Assembly (NCBI RefSeq): GCF_043641665.1
Contig: NC_092191.1
Coordinates: forward strand, 14,849,501-14,913,500
DNA: 64,000 bases
Source of the DNA: Enoplosus armatus
Lineage: Eukaryota > Chordata > Actinopteri > Centrarchiformes > Enoplosidae
Reading direction: 5' to 3'
Numbering within the stretch: position 1 is the first letter of the stretch; every line of letters begins with the position of its first letter. This document shows positions 1 to 13,226 of this stretch, one piece after another. The position numbers were made by a program, and so were the translations under genes. The notes under the pieces were generated by a model. The model was not told where the DNA came from. It saw nothing but the letters and a program-made list of their open reading frames with translations, and ran no database searches.

Positions 1-1904
1 TGCCAGAAAACTCCACCTTGAACTCTATACGAGTGAAAGCGATGCACATCTCACACACCCTGGACCATGTGAGACAAGCAGGAATAATAATAAGATGCAT
101 TTAACTGTGATTAAAGTTCAGTATACATACAAGAAAAAAGTACCAGCATGGCAGTAACAGCGCTATATCCATTAAGCTATACATTTCCTTCTCTGTAATT
201 GAGAGGGTAATGATCATTAAATTGATTGGAGCCAAAAATGCTCATCTATATTGTGGCTGTAGCAGCGCTGGCACTTTGAGTTTGCAGCTACAACCACTCG
301 CCCTAATGCAGATAAAGCTTTAAAGCTAAAACAACTCAGACAACCAGCACCGCTGCCAGCTCCTGGCTTTGCCTCTCACCTCAGCACAGACAGGACATCA
401 AGTAGGAACCACGCACGTCACATTGACTTACCACCAAGGAGGGTAAAATTCACAAAAGAGGAGCAAAAGAAGTGAGTCAATGAACGAGAATGAGTGACAC
501 ACAAATCAATAGGATGACACTGCCAAACAAAAGGGTTTTCACAGACGCCTGTGCAGTTGTGCAATGGAGCATGGGAGAAGTCTATGTAGGCAACAAAGAG
601 GACCTGTAACACCCAAAGCCTGTCTGAGGAGCACTTCCTGTGTATGTCTGCTCTTTCAAACTCATAGTTTCTGAGTCACCAATTTGGACTGATGTGCTTT
701 AGGTGAGAAACTAGAATTCTGTTCACACATCATTATTGTGTCAAGGCAAATTAATTTTTTTTTTACAAATGCACATATGTTTTTAATCCATTTTTTAAAT
801 GTATATATTTTGTATAAATATAGGCATGCAGAGAAGGTGAAATTGTAAGTGAGGCAGTGAGAAAACAAACGAGAAACGAGAGAGGCAAATCACACTTCCA
901 CCTCCTTCCATGGTGAGTTAGTGCTTCAGGGGAGGTGATCATTAGGAAAATAGGAGAGTGGGTGCAGGATGCTGGCTGGGAGATGGATAACTCCGTTAGG
1001 CATGGCAGACAAAGCCGCAGTGAAGGCAGTAAACAGGTCAGACCTGTGGCACCCTTATGGGCATCTCAAGCAGAGAGAGCTGCAGTTATTGGTTCACTCC
1101 CCCACTAATAATGATTAATGGAAAAACAGCAAAACTGTCAGGGTTTCTGTCAAGATTTGATATTACATCATCCGCTTTTATTTCTTTTTTTTTTGCAGTG
1201 GGAAAGAATGAATCTTTTTTTATCCTCTCAGTGTGGAAGCCTTTGGAAACAGCATGTGTTCAAATATTGTAGAGATCTGTATTGACAGGGCTTTTCAAAG
1301 TCGTGGTAATAGCTGATACAATGTATGAATAAAACCTGCAAACAAGCGGGGTCATTATATCTTCTTGCACGTGTTCACACTGCTGTCGTGGTGGGGATCA
1401 AGGGACTGGTGCTCCTTGAATCAGTTGAGTAGCAAGGATTTCTTTGCAAAAATTCTTACAAAATGTATCCTTGGTACCCTCTCTAGAGGTAATATAATTT
1501 TGCATGCAGTGCATATAAATCTATTGCAAGCGTTCTGTAGAATTGTAATGTCTTTTTGTATAATGTAAATGCAGTGTGTCAGTTAGACCCCATAAAAACC
1601 ATTTTACATGTATTCAGTCTGTATAATGTGATTATTCAGTGGTGCCTAATATCTGAGCGGAGTGATATGAGAGACTGCTGAGAGGCATTTGAATGTTCAT
1701 ATGTATTTGACTCACAGGAGTTAAGGTCTGTCAGACTGTCCTAGATGTGGGAGATCACTGCTGCATAAAAGTCGCTGATGTAGCCTAAAGTCGGCAGTGT
1801 ACTACAACTGAAATAGTTAAATGCGATCTTGTAGACATTATGGTGGATTTGTGACCAAAGGAAGACCCTGCACTGCCTCATCACGATGCACAGGCCTCAG
1901 CCAC
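1..1904. other. unique non-coding sequence, no gene seen
   Basis: No recognisable exon, RNA gene or repeat. A T-rich run ending in CAG near 1180-1198 looks like a splice acceptor, but the reading frames behind it match no family I know and soon stop. Short open frames here have no protein-like character. Confidence 0.6.
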
Positions 1905-2165
1905 ACAGTACTTTCCACGTGTCTGCGTGGCTTCTCTCTCCTCCCACAATCCAAACACATGCAGCTTAGGTTAATTGATGGCTGTAAATTGCCCATAGGT
2001 GTGACTGTGAGCTTGAACGGTTTTGTATCTCTATGTGTCAGCCCTGTGATTGATTGTCCAGGGTGTACCCCGCCTCTTGTCCAATGTCAGCAGGGATCGG
2101 CTCCAGCTCCCTGCGACCCTAATAATATAATAGTATTAATATTAATATGATAATAATGGATGGTA
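1905..2165 (+). repeat. SINE-like interspersed repeat, degraded, plus strand
   Basis: This stretch matches the body of a SINE widespread in teleosts. It has the segments 'gtctgcgtggcttctctc', 'cacaatccaaacacatgcag', 'aaattgcccataggtgtg', 'gtgtcagccctgtgattg', 'gtccagggtgtaccccgcct' and 'ggctccagctccctgcgacc' in the usual order, then a decayed tail with 'ggatgg' near 2158. The tRNA-derived head with its B box is not recognisable, so the copy is probably truncated at the 5' side. A 109-codon open frame across it (1821-2150) is a by-product of the repeat and not a gene. The family is recognised from memory; the exact subfamily is not determined. Confidence 0.75.
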
Positions 2166-3324
2166 ATGTATGGAGTGCTGAGATTACTGACTACCTGTTA
2201 CTGCAGCACTGAGTATGTGGGAGCTGCCACATGTCGAGCGGGTGTTGAAACAACGTGATGAAAAGTAACGTCTAGCTTCCACTTTCAGAGTGGAACACAA
2301 ACATAACCTAATGTTAGATGTTGTATAGGGACAGAAATGCTTAAATAGCTAATTGGCTAAATAACGTTAACGGTATGTGGACTACAGAGATTGACAGCAA
2401 GTCTCTAACCACTGCCAAGGACAACGTCCACCCACATGTCCACAAATAATGGCAAAAAATGTTGAAAATGTAAAAAATATGCACAATGTCCTCACACAAA
2501 AAGTGAGAATAATTCATATTTCAGTTCAACTTTAACATATACAGACACCTGCATATATCATACTGTACCTCTGAGGTTGAATCGGTGTGAAAAATACACA
2601 TAGATTTATTTTGGAAGATCATCACACCAGCTGGCACACACTCCCCTCCTCATCTGCTGTTACAGCACACAGTGTGTTGTTATTTGGTTCTGTTGTATTA
2701 TTAGCTGTCTCTCTTAGCACAATACCAGAACGTGTGTTGTCTGCTCTTTTACCTTTGGGAATTTTTTTTGTCTGGTGTCATTTTCACAACTTGCAAACTC
2801 CACCTTCTGGTATGTAAGCACACAGCTCCAGTCATTAATTTGATTTTGAATTTAGTATGCCTAAGGGGCCTTTTGGGAAATGGTGCCCTCTAAATCCACG
2901 GAAAGAGAAAGATCAGAGGTAATCAGCTCCTCCCACTGTATTCAATCTCCCACCTCTCTTTGCTCCTTGATACACTTTGTTGTTTACCAAGAGGAGCGAT
3001 CCATCAAAGCCCTGGGAAGATGACACGAGGGAGAAAGCAATGCCAGTACACTAAGTACTAACTATGGGAAAGAATCCAACCTATTGTCAAGTGAATTATA
3101 ATAGAAAACGCTTTTGTTTGATGTTTGACAGAATAGAAAAGATAATAAAACAATGATGGAATTGACTATGGTGTCCCACTATGCATTATGAGTATCTGCT
3201 AACCTAACTGCCAAAATGCAATTTTTATGTGGGCATTAGTGACACAGAAACCTGAATTCTAAATAAACACACCTTAAGAGTATCTTACACCAGCATGTCA
3301 ATGTCCCTGTTACTCCAAGTACGT
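2166..3324. other. unique non-coding sequence, no gene seen
   Basis: AT-rich sequence with no recognisable coding or RNA features. Open frames are short and without motifs. Confidence 0.55.
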
Positions 3325-3843
3325 CAGTTCACACCTGGCATTAGAATGCATCTCCACATGCATCTCGAGTGACCACTTGTGAACGGATTTCACTTCCCAG
3401 CATATGCAAATAAACACGTACGTCATTTCCGTTTGCAAAGACCAAATGCATCGTTGTTTTTAACCTGAATTTATGTTCATCAGACCGTAAATGAGACAAG
3501 ATCACTCCTAGCTCCTAGTCTGGGCAGAGTCCGCTAGCTGCATGTCTAACTGAACTAACTAGGCAGGTACAGTTAGCAGCAGTTAGCGTTTACTTTAGCA
3601 ACAAGTAAAGCTATCTGTCGATCAGGAAACTCTGTAAATCACTTAAAGTTGAGGCAGAGCAGCATCAAACAGGAGACTGTGGCTACATGCAGCCCAGACC
3701 ACCTCCAAATGTCCAAATGTGGTCTGAACAATCAGATCTCAATGTGTCCTCAATGTGTCTTGGGTGCATTCACACATGTATTTAGAGCTGTCCACTTGAT
3801 CGGTTCACCCAAGAGGTATATTGATGCGAGGTGTAAAAAGGGC
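3325..3843. mobile_element. putative non-autonomous inverted-repeat DNA element (F5)
   Basis: The left end reads 'ttcacacctggcattagaat' (from about 3328). The right end, read on the minus strand, is 'tttacacctcgcatcaatat' (from about 3838), an imperfect terminal inverted repeat. Further inside, 'gtgaccacttgtgaac' on the left is mirrored by the complement of 'gtccacttgatcggttcac' on the right, so the repeat extends roughly 60-80 bp with gaps. 'Cacacctggcatta' is a motif I associate with a teleost MITE-like family. No transposase is present. An open frame at 3649-3990 crosses the right half and is a shadow. Target duplications were not found, so the exact ends are uncertain. Confidence 0.5.
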
Positions 3844-4724
3844 CAATGTCCCAAGAGTATTGCATTGCATGTTAAAACAGCTCTTACAGTTAGTTCTACA
3901 GAATCATTTAAGAGCAGGTATGAAAAGGGACACATTTGCAAGTCAGGCAACGATTATCTACAGACCTCTGCATCAAGTGTATTGATTTAGGCTAAATAAA
4001 CATATCTAAGTTCAATTATACAATCAATTCCTTGTGCCTCTTGAAGTTCTTTCATCACACCTTCCACATTGCACTCTCTCAGCAGAAGGAAACTGAAGCT
4101 CATTAGCACAGATCATCTGTAATTGATGTTTGAAACGATATCAAAACATTAGTTAATATTCCAAATCCAGCACCCTGTAGCAGAACCAACAGACGCAACA
4201 ACACAAACAAATATGTCTCCTCTGATGTTCTGGAGGTCTGGGGAGTGCTGTTCGGCAGCAAGCTGATATGAGATTGACAGGAAGTCTAAGAAAGGCGTTG
4301 TTTACAACCGCAGTGAAAGTCTGAAAATCGCACGCGAGCAACTTCTACTTTTAAGTTACTAATCAGTAGGAATAAATCATGCCCTGTGAATGAGGGTGTA
4401 ATTTTATGGGGAGACAGGGACACATGTCATCTCCAATAATTTCAAATAAATTATTTGTCTGCCTTAATTAACTTTATCAAGCACCTGTCACAATCTCACC
4501 CCTGCCGACAGAGCACGACAGAGAGGCTCTGCAGCCAGCTCACTATTTGAATTTGCATCACGTTCATTCACACTGTTTGTGACTTGCTAGTCACATTTGC
4601 TAGTTAACGTTGTCTCAACACATTTACTTGCATCTGAGGTAGGCCATTACTGATAAAGTGTAAATTCTAAGATGGCTAAAATTAGCATAATGTTAATCTG
4701 GCAGTTACAATTTGGGAGTGTACT
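3844..4724. other. unique non-coding sequence, no gene seen
   Basis: No gene recognised. The segment around 4455-4520 (TTAATTAA followed by a CACCTGTCACA-type E-box cluster) has the feel of a regulatory element, but there is no direct proof in the sequence. Confidence 0.5.
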
Positions 4725-4732
4725 TGTGTGTA

Positions 4733-4763
<31 letters not shown>
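4725..4763. repeat. (TG)n microsatellite
   Basis: Interrupted TG dinucleotide run with TATG interruptions at both ends. The pure core spans about 4733-4757. Likely polymorphic in length. Confidence 0.95.
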
Positions 4764-7700
4764 CTCCAGGCTTCAGACTTCTTCCTGTAAGCAATGTTAT
4801 GTGTTTTTTTTTTGGGTTACAAGTCACCGTTTCTACTATGATTCCTGCTGTGTAAATCCAAATCACACCATACTCCTTTCTCAATACACTTCTCAGTTCA
4901 GGATGTCATATGTATTTTTGTAGTTTTGGTGATCAAAAGACGTCAGAAAGAGAAAGAAACAGGCGTGGTCATATTATCATGCAGGTGTTAAATGTGAGCT
5001 AAACTGTGCAGTAAGATTACAGTAAGACTGGTTCATATTCAATCTACCATACTAAACATGCGCTAGTTTTGGGTGCACAAGGTTTGCAGACATTTTACAT
5101 GATTTGAATAAACTGGCTTGTTTACAACCTATACAATTGTCTACCTGCGTGTGTTTTTTGTCACTGCTGAGTACAATTCCACCATAACTCATGGCCAAAA
5201 CTATGAAATTAAGACCCAAGTTGTAATAAAAAGTTTTCTTAAAGAGCAGAAGGTTACGTACTGTATAGTATACTGTAGTATGCCGTAGATCCCATGCTTG
5301 TATCATATCAAGAATATATTGGTGAAAACCATAAATAAGCAGTTCCCTGATGTCTCCTCCGAGTTTGAAATGAAAATGTGAGTCAAACCAAAACTTTGCT
5401 TGATGAGGAATATTAGAAAGGGAATCAGTGGAAATTAGAAATGTGTGTGATAGTCGTAGGAGTCTGACAGCATAGGGGGCCTTCGGAACAGAGCTGAGGG
5501 CATAGCCCGAGGCACACTGGAGGTATCTCTGACCGACTCCTCTCTCCTCTTTCATGTCCGTCCCTCTTCACCGTGGCCGACGCCACAGACACAGACATCT
5601 CTGTCCTCCCTTTTCCAGTTGGGTGAGGCTCTGATAAGAGCATCTCCGCACTGAGGTGCCGATGGAAATTCCTGTAATAGCTTTATTAATGGCCTGAAAG
5701 GAACCAGCTCCTTTGTAATTAAGTAATTTAAAAAATTTAATGTTTTATATTATAGGCTTGCGCGCAAAGACTCATTAGTGTAATTAATGTTTTAATCAAC
5801 ACACAGCACATAATTATAAATGCCAAATCTCACCGTTTCTATTGACCAAATCAAGATGAGTACAGACACTGCGTACAGAATTTACTTTTTGCTGAGTTCA
5901 TGCAGATGCAATTCTGTAAACTCAAACAAACATCACCTTACTTCTGCATAAAATTCTGTCCTACTTATACTTTAATGACCAATATATCTTCATATACAGC
6001 TCACATCAAGCCGCTGTAATTAAAAGTAAAGGGTTGTCCCTGGAGGCTCAGGCTGAGTGGATTCACTGCCAGTAAAGACTTCTGTTTGTGTGAGCGAAAA
6101 AGAAACAGGAAGCTCCTTAGCTAAGTAACAGAAGCATGGCTACAGTCAAAGACTGTTCAGCTGGCAATTCAATTCTGTCAGAGAGAATCAGCCAATCTTG
6201 AACTGTAAATGGTTTACTCTGATGTCACTGCCTTGCCTCTCGAAGAGTTCTTGGAATTGGTCGAGCAAATGGAGATGCAGGGACAATTTATTCTCAGGGT
6301 TGATGCGCTTCTTCTGTATTCTCCCTTAGTCCCTTTGTGTGGGACACTGGTCAAGTACAAACATCAATATCCCTGGCATTAATATGTCTTATAGTATTCA
6401 TTATGCAAGAAGTATATTGTCAAAAACATCTCTGAGCCCCTTGTGGACATGGAGCTTAATGTAATTTGTGATGTCAACAGATTTCAGTGCTACAGCCACT
6501 GTGAAATCAAGAGTAGTGCTCCAGATCACTCTCTGCATTTTTAGAATAACATTGTTGTTCACAAATAGACGAAACTCTTGATTATACAATACAGATGTGA
6601 TATATGTGAGATAACAATATATGAGATATCATTTTCATTTTCTGCAAATTAATCCACTGTTAACTCTTTGAGGGACGATTTTGTGCACTCTGATACTGTA
6701 GTTAAACTTCACAACACAAACATCTTAGTAGCCCCACGTCTATTTCATGTGCTGGAAACTGAGTTTTAGTCTTAAGCATCAGCAACTACTCTTGGTGAAG
6801 AATCAGTCACAGTTCAATGTATAGCAATGACTCAACTGGACTGATGAGTCCCATGTCTCATTGAAACAGTGATATGTTTTCGTGTTGATTTGGCATCTCC
6901 AGCATATTGGATTTGAAATGAAACAATGACTGTGAGGTTAAAGTCTCACCTCAGGTTGAAGGGGTGTGTTCACATCAATATTGGGTGAACAATGAAGGAA
7001 CTATAGCACTTTTTATACATAATTAACCAATTTTAAGGCAATGCAGAATTTAGTATGACATCAAATATCAAATATGATGACTTTATTAAAGTCTATACTT
7101 ACTTTCTTGAATTACTTTCTGCCCCCTTAAATCAAGGGGAGCTTTTTATTTAAAGGTCTTTAAGTCTACATTGTTAATCTAAGGTAGTTGTAAACACTCT
7201 GAAATTAAAGATGAAAGTCAGGTTCATCCTCTTAATCATTTCATTTCTAATCTAATGTGCTGGAGTCAAAACAACAAAAATGCCTCACTGTCCTCATACC
7301 TTCTGACTGCACTGCATATTGATCTGGAAGGATGTAACTGAGCTTTTATTGTCTACTTTTTAGCAAAATTTCCAACGTGGGCCGGAATAGACAATGTGCG
7401 AATATCTTCTTTATTTAAGACCTTTCTCCCACATGCAGCTGCAGTAAACAGAGGACCACCTTCAGTGAGCAAAGGGTTCTTTGTCTGTGGCATGAAAATG
7501 ACAGATGTGTCTGGTTTTTGTGTATGAAAGGTTACATGCTGACAGCTTAATAGAAATGCATGCGTGAACCAAGCCACAGTGCATTCCTTAATACCTTACC
7601 ACTTTTAGCTGTCAAAAAGAATACAGATATCACACACTGCTTATCAAATAAAAAAAATCAATCGTCTTTGCCTCAGTGCATGTCACAGCAACAGGAGGAA

Positions 7701-8654
7701 TATTCTCAGATTTTATCATTTTATACCTGTGTGTCAGTGCACTAGCTCAGCAGTTTAGATAATGTGTACTAACATTTAAGACACTTTAGTCTTATCTATT
7801 CATTCACTGACTAATGATAAGACCTTACATATTCTATTGTGTATTCTATTATGAACATGCGAAGCATGGCTTGTTCATGTGATATTACCCTGCTGCTGTT
7901 CTTTCATGCTGTGAGATGAACAGACAGGCTGACCTTTCAGCCACTCTGCTGTTGGGAGCCAACAGAGCACTGCCAGGGCGCATGGCAAACCTTTTGTGTA
8001 CAAGACAGCTGAATAACAATGCAATAGCAATCACTGAGTCCGAAGATTTTTCATACCATTAAAATCAAATCCGAGTCACAGAAGACGCTTCTCCTGCCAT
8101 TTTCATCAGTAATAATAAAGGACATAAAAAAAATCACAGCCCTCTGTGTAAAATGAGGCTTGTTCTACTTATGTTGGTTAAATGTGTAATAGAACTGCAT
8201 TAATAAGGGTGCGAAACCTTCTTTGCCCTCCTGCTGAAGCGGCTCCTACCGATTACATTAAAAACATGTAATGTGACTTCTTATTACTGTTAGTTGGAAC
8301 ACCTGTGAAAAAGCAAATGAGACACTTAAAAAACACATTAGATGAACTGCTTTGCAGAATACATTGGAGCCTATGATGTTCAGGTACAATTGCAATAAGA
8401 CCCAAAGTGCATTTGTAGCATAATGGGTGCTACGCATTTCATAGCAATATGCTGTACAGTTGGCAGGTTTAGGGCCAGACGCACATTAACATGGCTCTGT
8501 TTATACTACATTGACTGTCTTCATACACATACATGTTCAAACATGTTTGTATGGTTCATGTGTACAGTCTGTGCCTTTGAAAATCTTAGGCTGCACGTGG
8601 ACGGTCAGCGTGAACCCTTGCGGACATGACCAAGTGAAAAAATATAGTAGGAAT
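4764..8654. other. unique non-coding sequence, no gene seen
   Basis: Holds the longest open frame of the window (minus strand 5052-5555, 167 codons). Its translation has no recognisable domain and a hydrophobic, compositionally random look; I treat it as chance. The stretch 5690-5830 is AT-rich with several TAATTA-type homeodomain core sites and may be a regulatory element. No repeat family is recognised in the rest. Confidence 0.5.
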
Positions 8655-8930
8655 AGTTTGACATTTTAGGAAATACTCCTTTTTGCTTTCTTGAAAAAAA
8701 CAATACCACTCTTTCTTTAAATATAAGGCTATCACCAGGGGCTGGTTAGCTTAGCTTAGCACAAAGACTGGAAACAGGGGGAAACAGTGCGGTTGTAACC
8801 GAAGGCAACAAAATCCGCCTACCAGCACCTCTAAAGCTCATTAATTAACATTACACCATTAAGTGTAAAAAATGTCAATTCGTACTTGGCTGGTAGCCTT
8901 TCCTAAAGTCTCCGCTGGTTGCCTGGCAAC
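8655..8930 (+). mobile_element. F1 inverted-repeat element, copy 1, right half missing
   Basis: F1 is a dispersed family in this window. This copy starts with the terminal motif 'agtttgacattttaggaaat'. It runs through the family core 'ggttagcttagcttagcaca', then 'aagactggaaacaggggg', 'ggcaacaaaatccgcctacc' and 'gtctccgctggttgcctggc', and then stops matching. The right terminal inverted repeat seen in other copies is absent, so the copy is truncated. There is no coding capacity. It lies 31 bp before a long A tract. Confidence 0.75.
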
Positions 8931-8961
8931 AGAGAAATTATTACTTGTGCTTTACTTTGGT

Positions 8962-8982
8962 AAAAAAAAAAAAAAAAAAAAA
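8962..8982. repeat. poly(A) tract, 21 A
   Basis: An uninterrupted run of 21 A followed by TTTTAATT. It could be a simple homopolymer or the tail of a decayed retrotransposed fragment, but the sequence just upstream belongs to the DNA element F1, so a retroposon origin is not shown. Confidence 0.9.
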
Positions 8983-11900
8983 TTTTAATTGTTCTCTTGT
9001 GTGTTATGTGAACTACCCCTTTAAAAATCATCTGCTCAGGTATTTATGAGTGAGATGAATTTTTCAAGCTACATACATCTCCAGTGTCATTCCTCGATTG
9101 TTGGCTCTGGAGGCTTTGAATATGAATTTAAGCGAACACTGGAGCTGGGCCAAATGAGAGAGGGCTGAGCTAATAGCAGCCCTCGGTCTATTTCCATGTA
9201 CAGTGCTCTCTCTCAAGGTCATGTAGAAAGGCTTTAGAGCAGCGATAGGCTGCTTATCTCCTCCTTGGGCAAGACTGGGTACCTCCATTAATCAACTAGT
9301 GTTAGTTACAGAGACAATGCTCCAACTGAACAGCCAAGTCAAGGTTTGTTTTTGCATGTAAACATATGCACATACATTTTAGCTTTCCTATTATTTCAAG
9401 GTCTGAATGTGATGTCTAGTGATCCTCAAAAAATGTTGGAGGTGTGGAGATGCGTTACAACCAGCAGGGACCTTTCCTTATAGCAAGCCTCCATATGCTT
9501 GATGACATGAGCTTTGGGTAAAGGTTCACCAGAGTCCTGCTACTGCAAGAAGATGCTGCTACAGTGAGTGTAAGTGTAAATATAGTATAGAATCAAGTAA
9601 GCAAGCCAAAAATGTAAGCCAAAAATATGCTGTCTGCTAAAGTAAACTATATAAATCTAGACAATACTATAGACTACTTCATTTTCCAAGTAAGGCATTG
9701 TATACTTCATGTGGATGCATCATCAGTTTCTGTTCCAGGCTGCAGGAGTAAATTCAGTGTACACTGCTTGGAACAAGATAAATGATGAAGTGAAGAAGTT
9801 GGGTACATTCATCGACAACACAATTGCCTAACTCTACCCTATCTCTCCAGAGCTCTCTGTCACTGTCTTAAGGTGTAGTGTACTATAAAATGGAGCTTGC
9901 TTCACTGAGCCCCCTTTATTAGTTTTTCTTTTTATAGGGTGCAATTTGCACAAATAATTTCCTCATCTCCATATGTTCGATATGGGCCAGCAGTCAGGTT
10001 TTCCCGCTCAAATTAGCACTTGTGCAATGAGGCGGAGCTGCGTTCTTGTGTGGCTGATACCTACAAATGAACAGTTTGGGCACTACACAATCCAGGTTTA
10101 AACACTAATTGATATCATACTTATCATAAAGTCTTTTAGTAAGACAGTGCTAATTGTAGAACTACAACATTATATGCTGTTTCTGTTAGTAGAACATATA
10201 CGTACAGGGTAAGCACTTTGTTAATATTGCCTTGGATTTGCATTATTTATGTTTCTCATGCTAACCTCTGTGCTCCTGTTCTGCCTGTTCTAGAAGTTCA
10301 GCAGCCGGCTGATAATTGTTGAGAGGCCATCTACTGTATTATGAATGAGTAGGATTTGGCATTCCCCTGCTGTTCTGAGGTCTTTCACTGTAAAGCCACA
10401 CTGAAGGTATGCTATTGGCATGGTGCATCTGGGCCTGGTGCAAGCCACTTTGATCACATCTTCATGATGACAGACTTGTGTGATGCTACTTTAAGCTGAC
10501 AGTGCAAAGCTTAGGCTTGTGTGTGGCTACAGGGAAAAGGCCAAGAGAGAGGATGAGGTTTGAATGAGGGCGGATTAGTGCAATGGATAGTACAACTGAG
10601 GGACAGTCAGATGGATAGTGGATGTGATCTTGAATTATGTATGTAAGATGGTTGCATGCGTGGTAAGTGCTGCAGCTCCCCTGCACTGATACTGATGAGA
10701 TGTAGAGTGACATCAACACAGGGCGCATACATGTTTTGTAATTGTTCAGGCTTCATAAAAGCTAAACAACTGATATGTTTGTTTTTCAGCATTCAGAACT
10801 AAAACTGATGTGTTCTTCGGTGCGACTGACAATGCAGCATTGCACAGAAAATAAAAGGCAGGGAAACATCCTGTAGCGTGTGGTTGTACAGGAGAGCGAG
10901 AGAGAAGAGGCCAAAGGAGCTGAAGCAACTCGACTGTCCTTGGACGTCCTTCAGGGATGTCATGGTCATGCCTTAATGGAGTGGATATGTCCCTGTAAAA
11001 GCTTTCACTCCACAGAGGCAGAGCAGGCTTCATAAACAGCTCATGCAGAACTGTCAGTGTTCTGTCAGTGGTGTTGAAGAAAATGCTCACTTTCACTTTG
11101 GAGGAAAACTTTTTATAGGAAGCCTCACAAATTCAAAAGATTTATTAGCTAACAGCCAGTCCTATATCAGATACTGTGTCTGTCAAAACAGCACTGAGGG
11201 ATGGATCCTCCTCTCGTGCTGAAATATCAGTTAAGTTGGCAGAAAACTTCTTTTGAAAGGTCTGCCCGGGTAGTTTCCACTTTGCATGTTTCCACTTTAA
11301 CACTGTGTTTCACTTCCCCTTGTGGAAACCACCTTGTTCTCTTTAAGGCTTTTTGTCCTTGTCAAATGACGTGTTGCCTCTTAGCTCACTCTATGAGAAC
11401 AAGCAGCTCTGCATCTGGGCCCATCTTCTGCTGAGAGGCAGGGACCAACTAATCTGGTCCAGCAGACACATTGAGCGCTCAAGATGGGCTTAATGTCCTT
11501 TTGTTTACTAAGCTCATCTACCATCCGGAGGACAGAAAGTGTATAAAGTAGGTTTAAACCCTTTCATCTTGCACGAGACACTTCAGCAGCTAGGAATACG
11601 GTAATGTGGTATCAGGGATAACCCCAATCACCAGCAATTAATGCTCATAGTCAGGAGGCTTCATCCGGGCTTTTGGATGTTTTAACAAAATCAAGATTTG
11701 CGTCCATGCTCTCAAAGCATCCATCGTAATAAAACTCCAACCACAGAAATAGCGTAACTGTGGATTGTTTTGATCTCTCGCCTGGAATTGTGAGGTTTAG
11801 AGGGAACCGTGAGCGCCTGAAATGCACCGCACCTAACGGCAACAAAGCCGTTGGCGGTATTGGACGGGGAGCCTGTTGTCATGAAAACACAGTGCAGGGA

Positions 11901-13088
11901 GGGGAGGAAATGAGGAAGCTGCCTGCCTTCATTAGATGAAATAGCAGGAGGGCTTTATGTGGATATAACCAAGATTAATTAGATTCTAGTGATCTGCTCA
12001 AAATGTGACACTGTCATGCAGAGTTATGAGCCTGGCTCAGCTGCCAAAACTACTACAACTCCATTTTAAAGCAAATATGCTGCTTGCTTGACAATCTTAC
12101 GCAACTAACAGGTATGTGTTGAAATAACACCAAGCTTTGTCAGCTAGATGCAAGCACCTTTTGTCAGAATGACACAATTTTGACATGTTTACCAGCATGT
12201 TTACCAAATAGCAACGTATTTATTTGGACATAGCATCATCAAAGCATTGGGACATTTTAGTTTAGTAATTGTTAATTAAAATGTAAGATTTAGGAAAAAG
12301 GTTTGCTGTTGAGAGAGATGTTTAAAGACACAAAAAACATAACATCATGTAGGTCATTAAAGTCTGTTATTGCCACAGTACTAATGTTGAATTAACAGCT
12401 ACAACTCCTGTGTTGTAACATAGACTGATTTCCTGGCAGGGCTAACAAGCACCTTGCTTATTATGCAGGAGTTATGAATGTCTGAAAGCTTTCCCATCAG
12501 GTTATAGATCATCTTCCTCCATCTGCTACAAACTTTTCTGGACACTTTGTAAAGGCAAGCAAAAACCACATGCTCAACAAACTGTCAACTGTCACTCTCA
12601 TCCCATCATTGCTCCAAGCCTGCGGGTCTACACCCAGTCAAAATTCCTTTGCCAAAAAATGAAAGCATCGCACTCTTTCCATGTCACACTTGCCAATGCC
12701 TCTGGTGTCTCAAAGTATCACACTGCGCCTCTAATAGCATCCATCCTTTTATATTTGAAGATAGTGCAATATGCTCAGCCCGCAGATAGCCGGGCTGTTA
12801 AAGGCCTTGGCCGTTGAATTTTCAATCCCTCCTGATAACAATAATCTAAACAGACTACGGCCACTGGAGCAAATAAACAATTAACCTCCACAGTCAACCA
12901 CAAGCCCGTGCACTCCCATCTGTTCTCAGACTGTTATCATACTCTCATCATCCTCTCTCACTTCTTGACCTTCATTCTGTCATTTTTTTCTGTCTTTTTG
13001 TCCTGTAAAAGGGGCATGCAAAGTTCAGCTTCTGAGAAGCCTTTGAATGAATAAACATTGTTTTTACATCACAAACTAAATTAACCTA
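8983..13088. other. unique non-coding sequence, no gene seen
   Basis: No gene or clear repeat recognised. Several open frames of 60-116 codons (for example minus strand 10746-11096) carry no motif. The piece 12790-12930 has an ordered, low-CpG, motif-rich look and is listed as a candidate conserved element. Confidence 0.5.
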
Positions 13089-13226
13089 CATGCTAAACTA
13101 TGGTGAACATGGTAAACATTCAATCTGCTAAACATTAGCACGTTAACATTGTCATTGTGAGCATGCTGGCATTAGCATTTAGCTCAAAGTACAGCCTCAC
13201 AGAGCCACAAGCATGGCTGTAGACTC
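13089..13226 (-). repeat. F2 interspersed repeat fragment
   Basis: Carries the family motifs 'atggtgaacatggtaaacat', 'ctgctaaacattagcacgtt', 'gtgagcatgctggcattagc', 'atttagctcaaagtacagcc' and 'catggctgtagactc'. This is the reverse orientation of the copy at 54513-54796, which begins with 'gagtctac' and has 'ttaagctaaatgctaa' and 'gtgttcaccatcttag'. It is a common percomorph interspersed repeat whose class I cannot name with certainty. Only the left third of the family is present. Confidence 0.65.

Noticed and set aside
1821..2150. 109-codon open frame, plus strand
   Set aside because: It lies over the SINE-like repeat and is its translation.
5052..5555. Longest open frame, 167 codons, minus strand
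   Set aside because: No motif, signal or domain is visible. In AT-rich DNA of this size a chance frame of about this length is expected, and a vertebrate gene would not normally be a lone unspliced frame.
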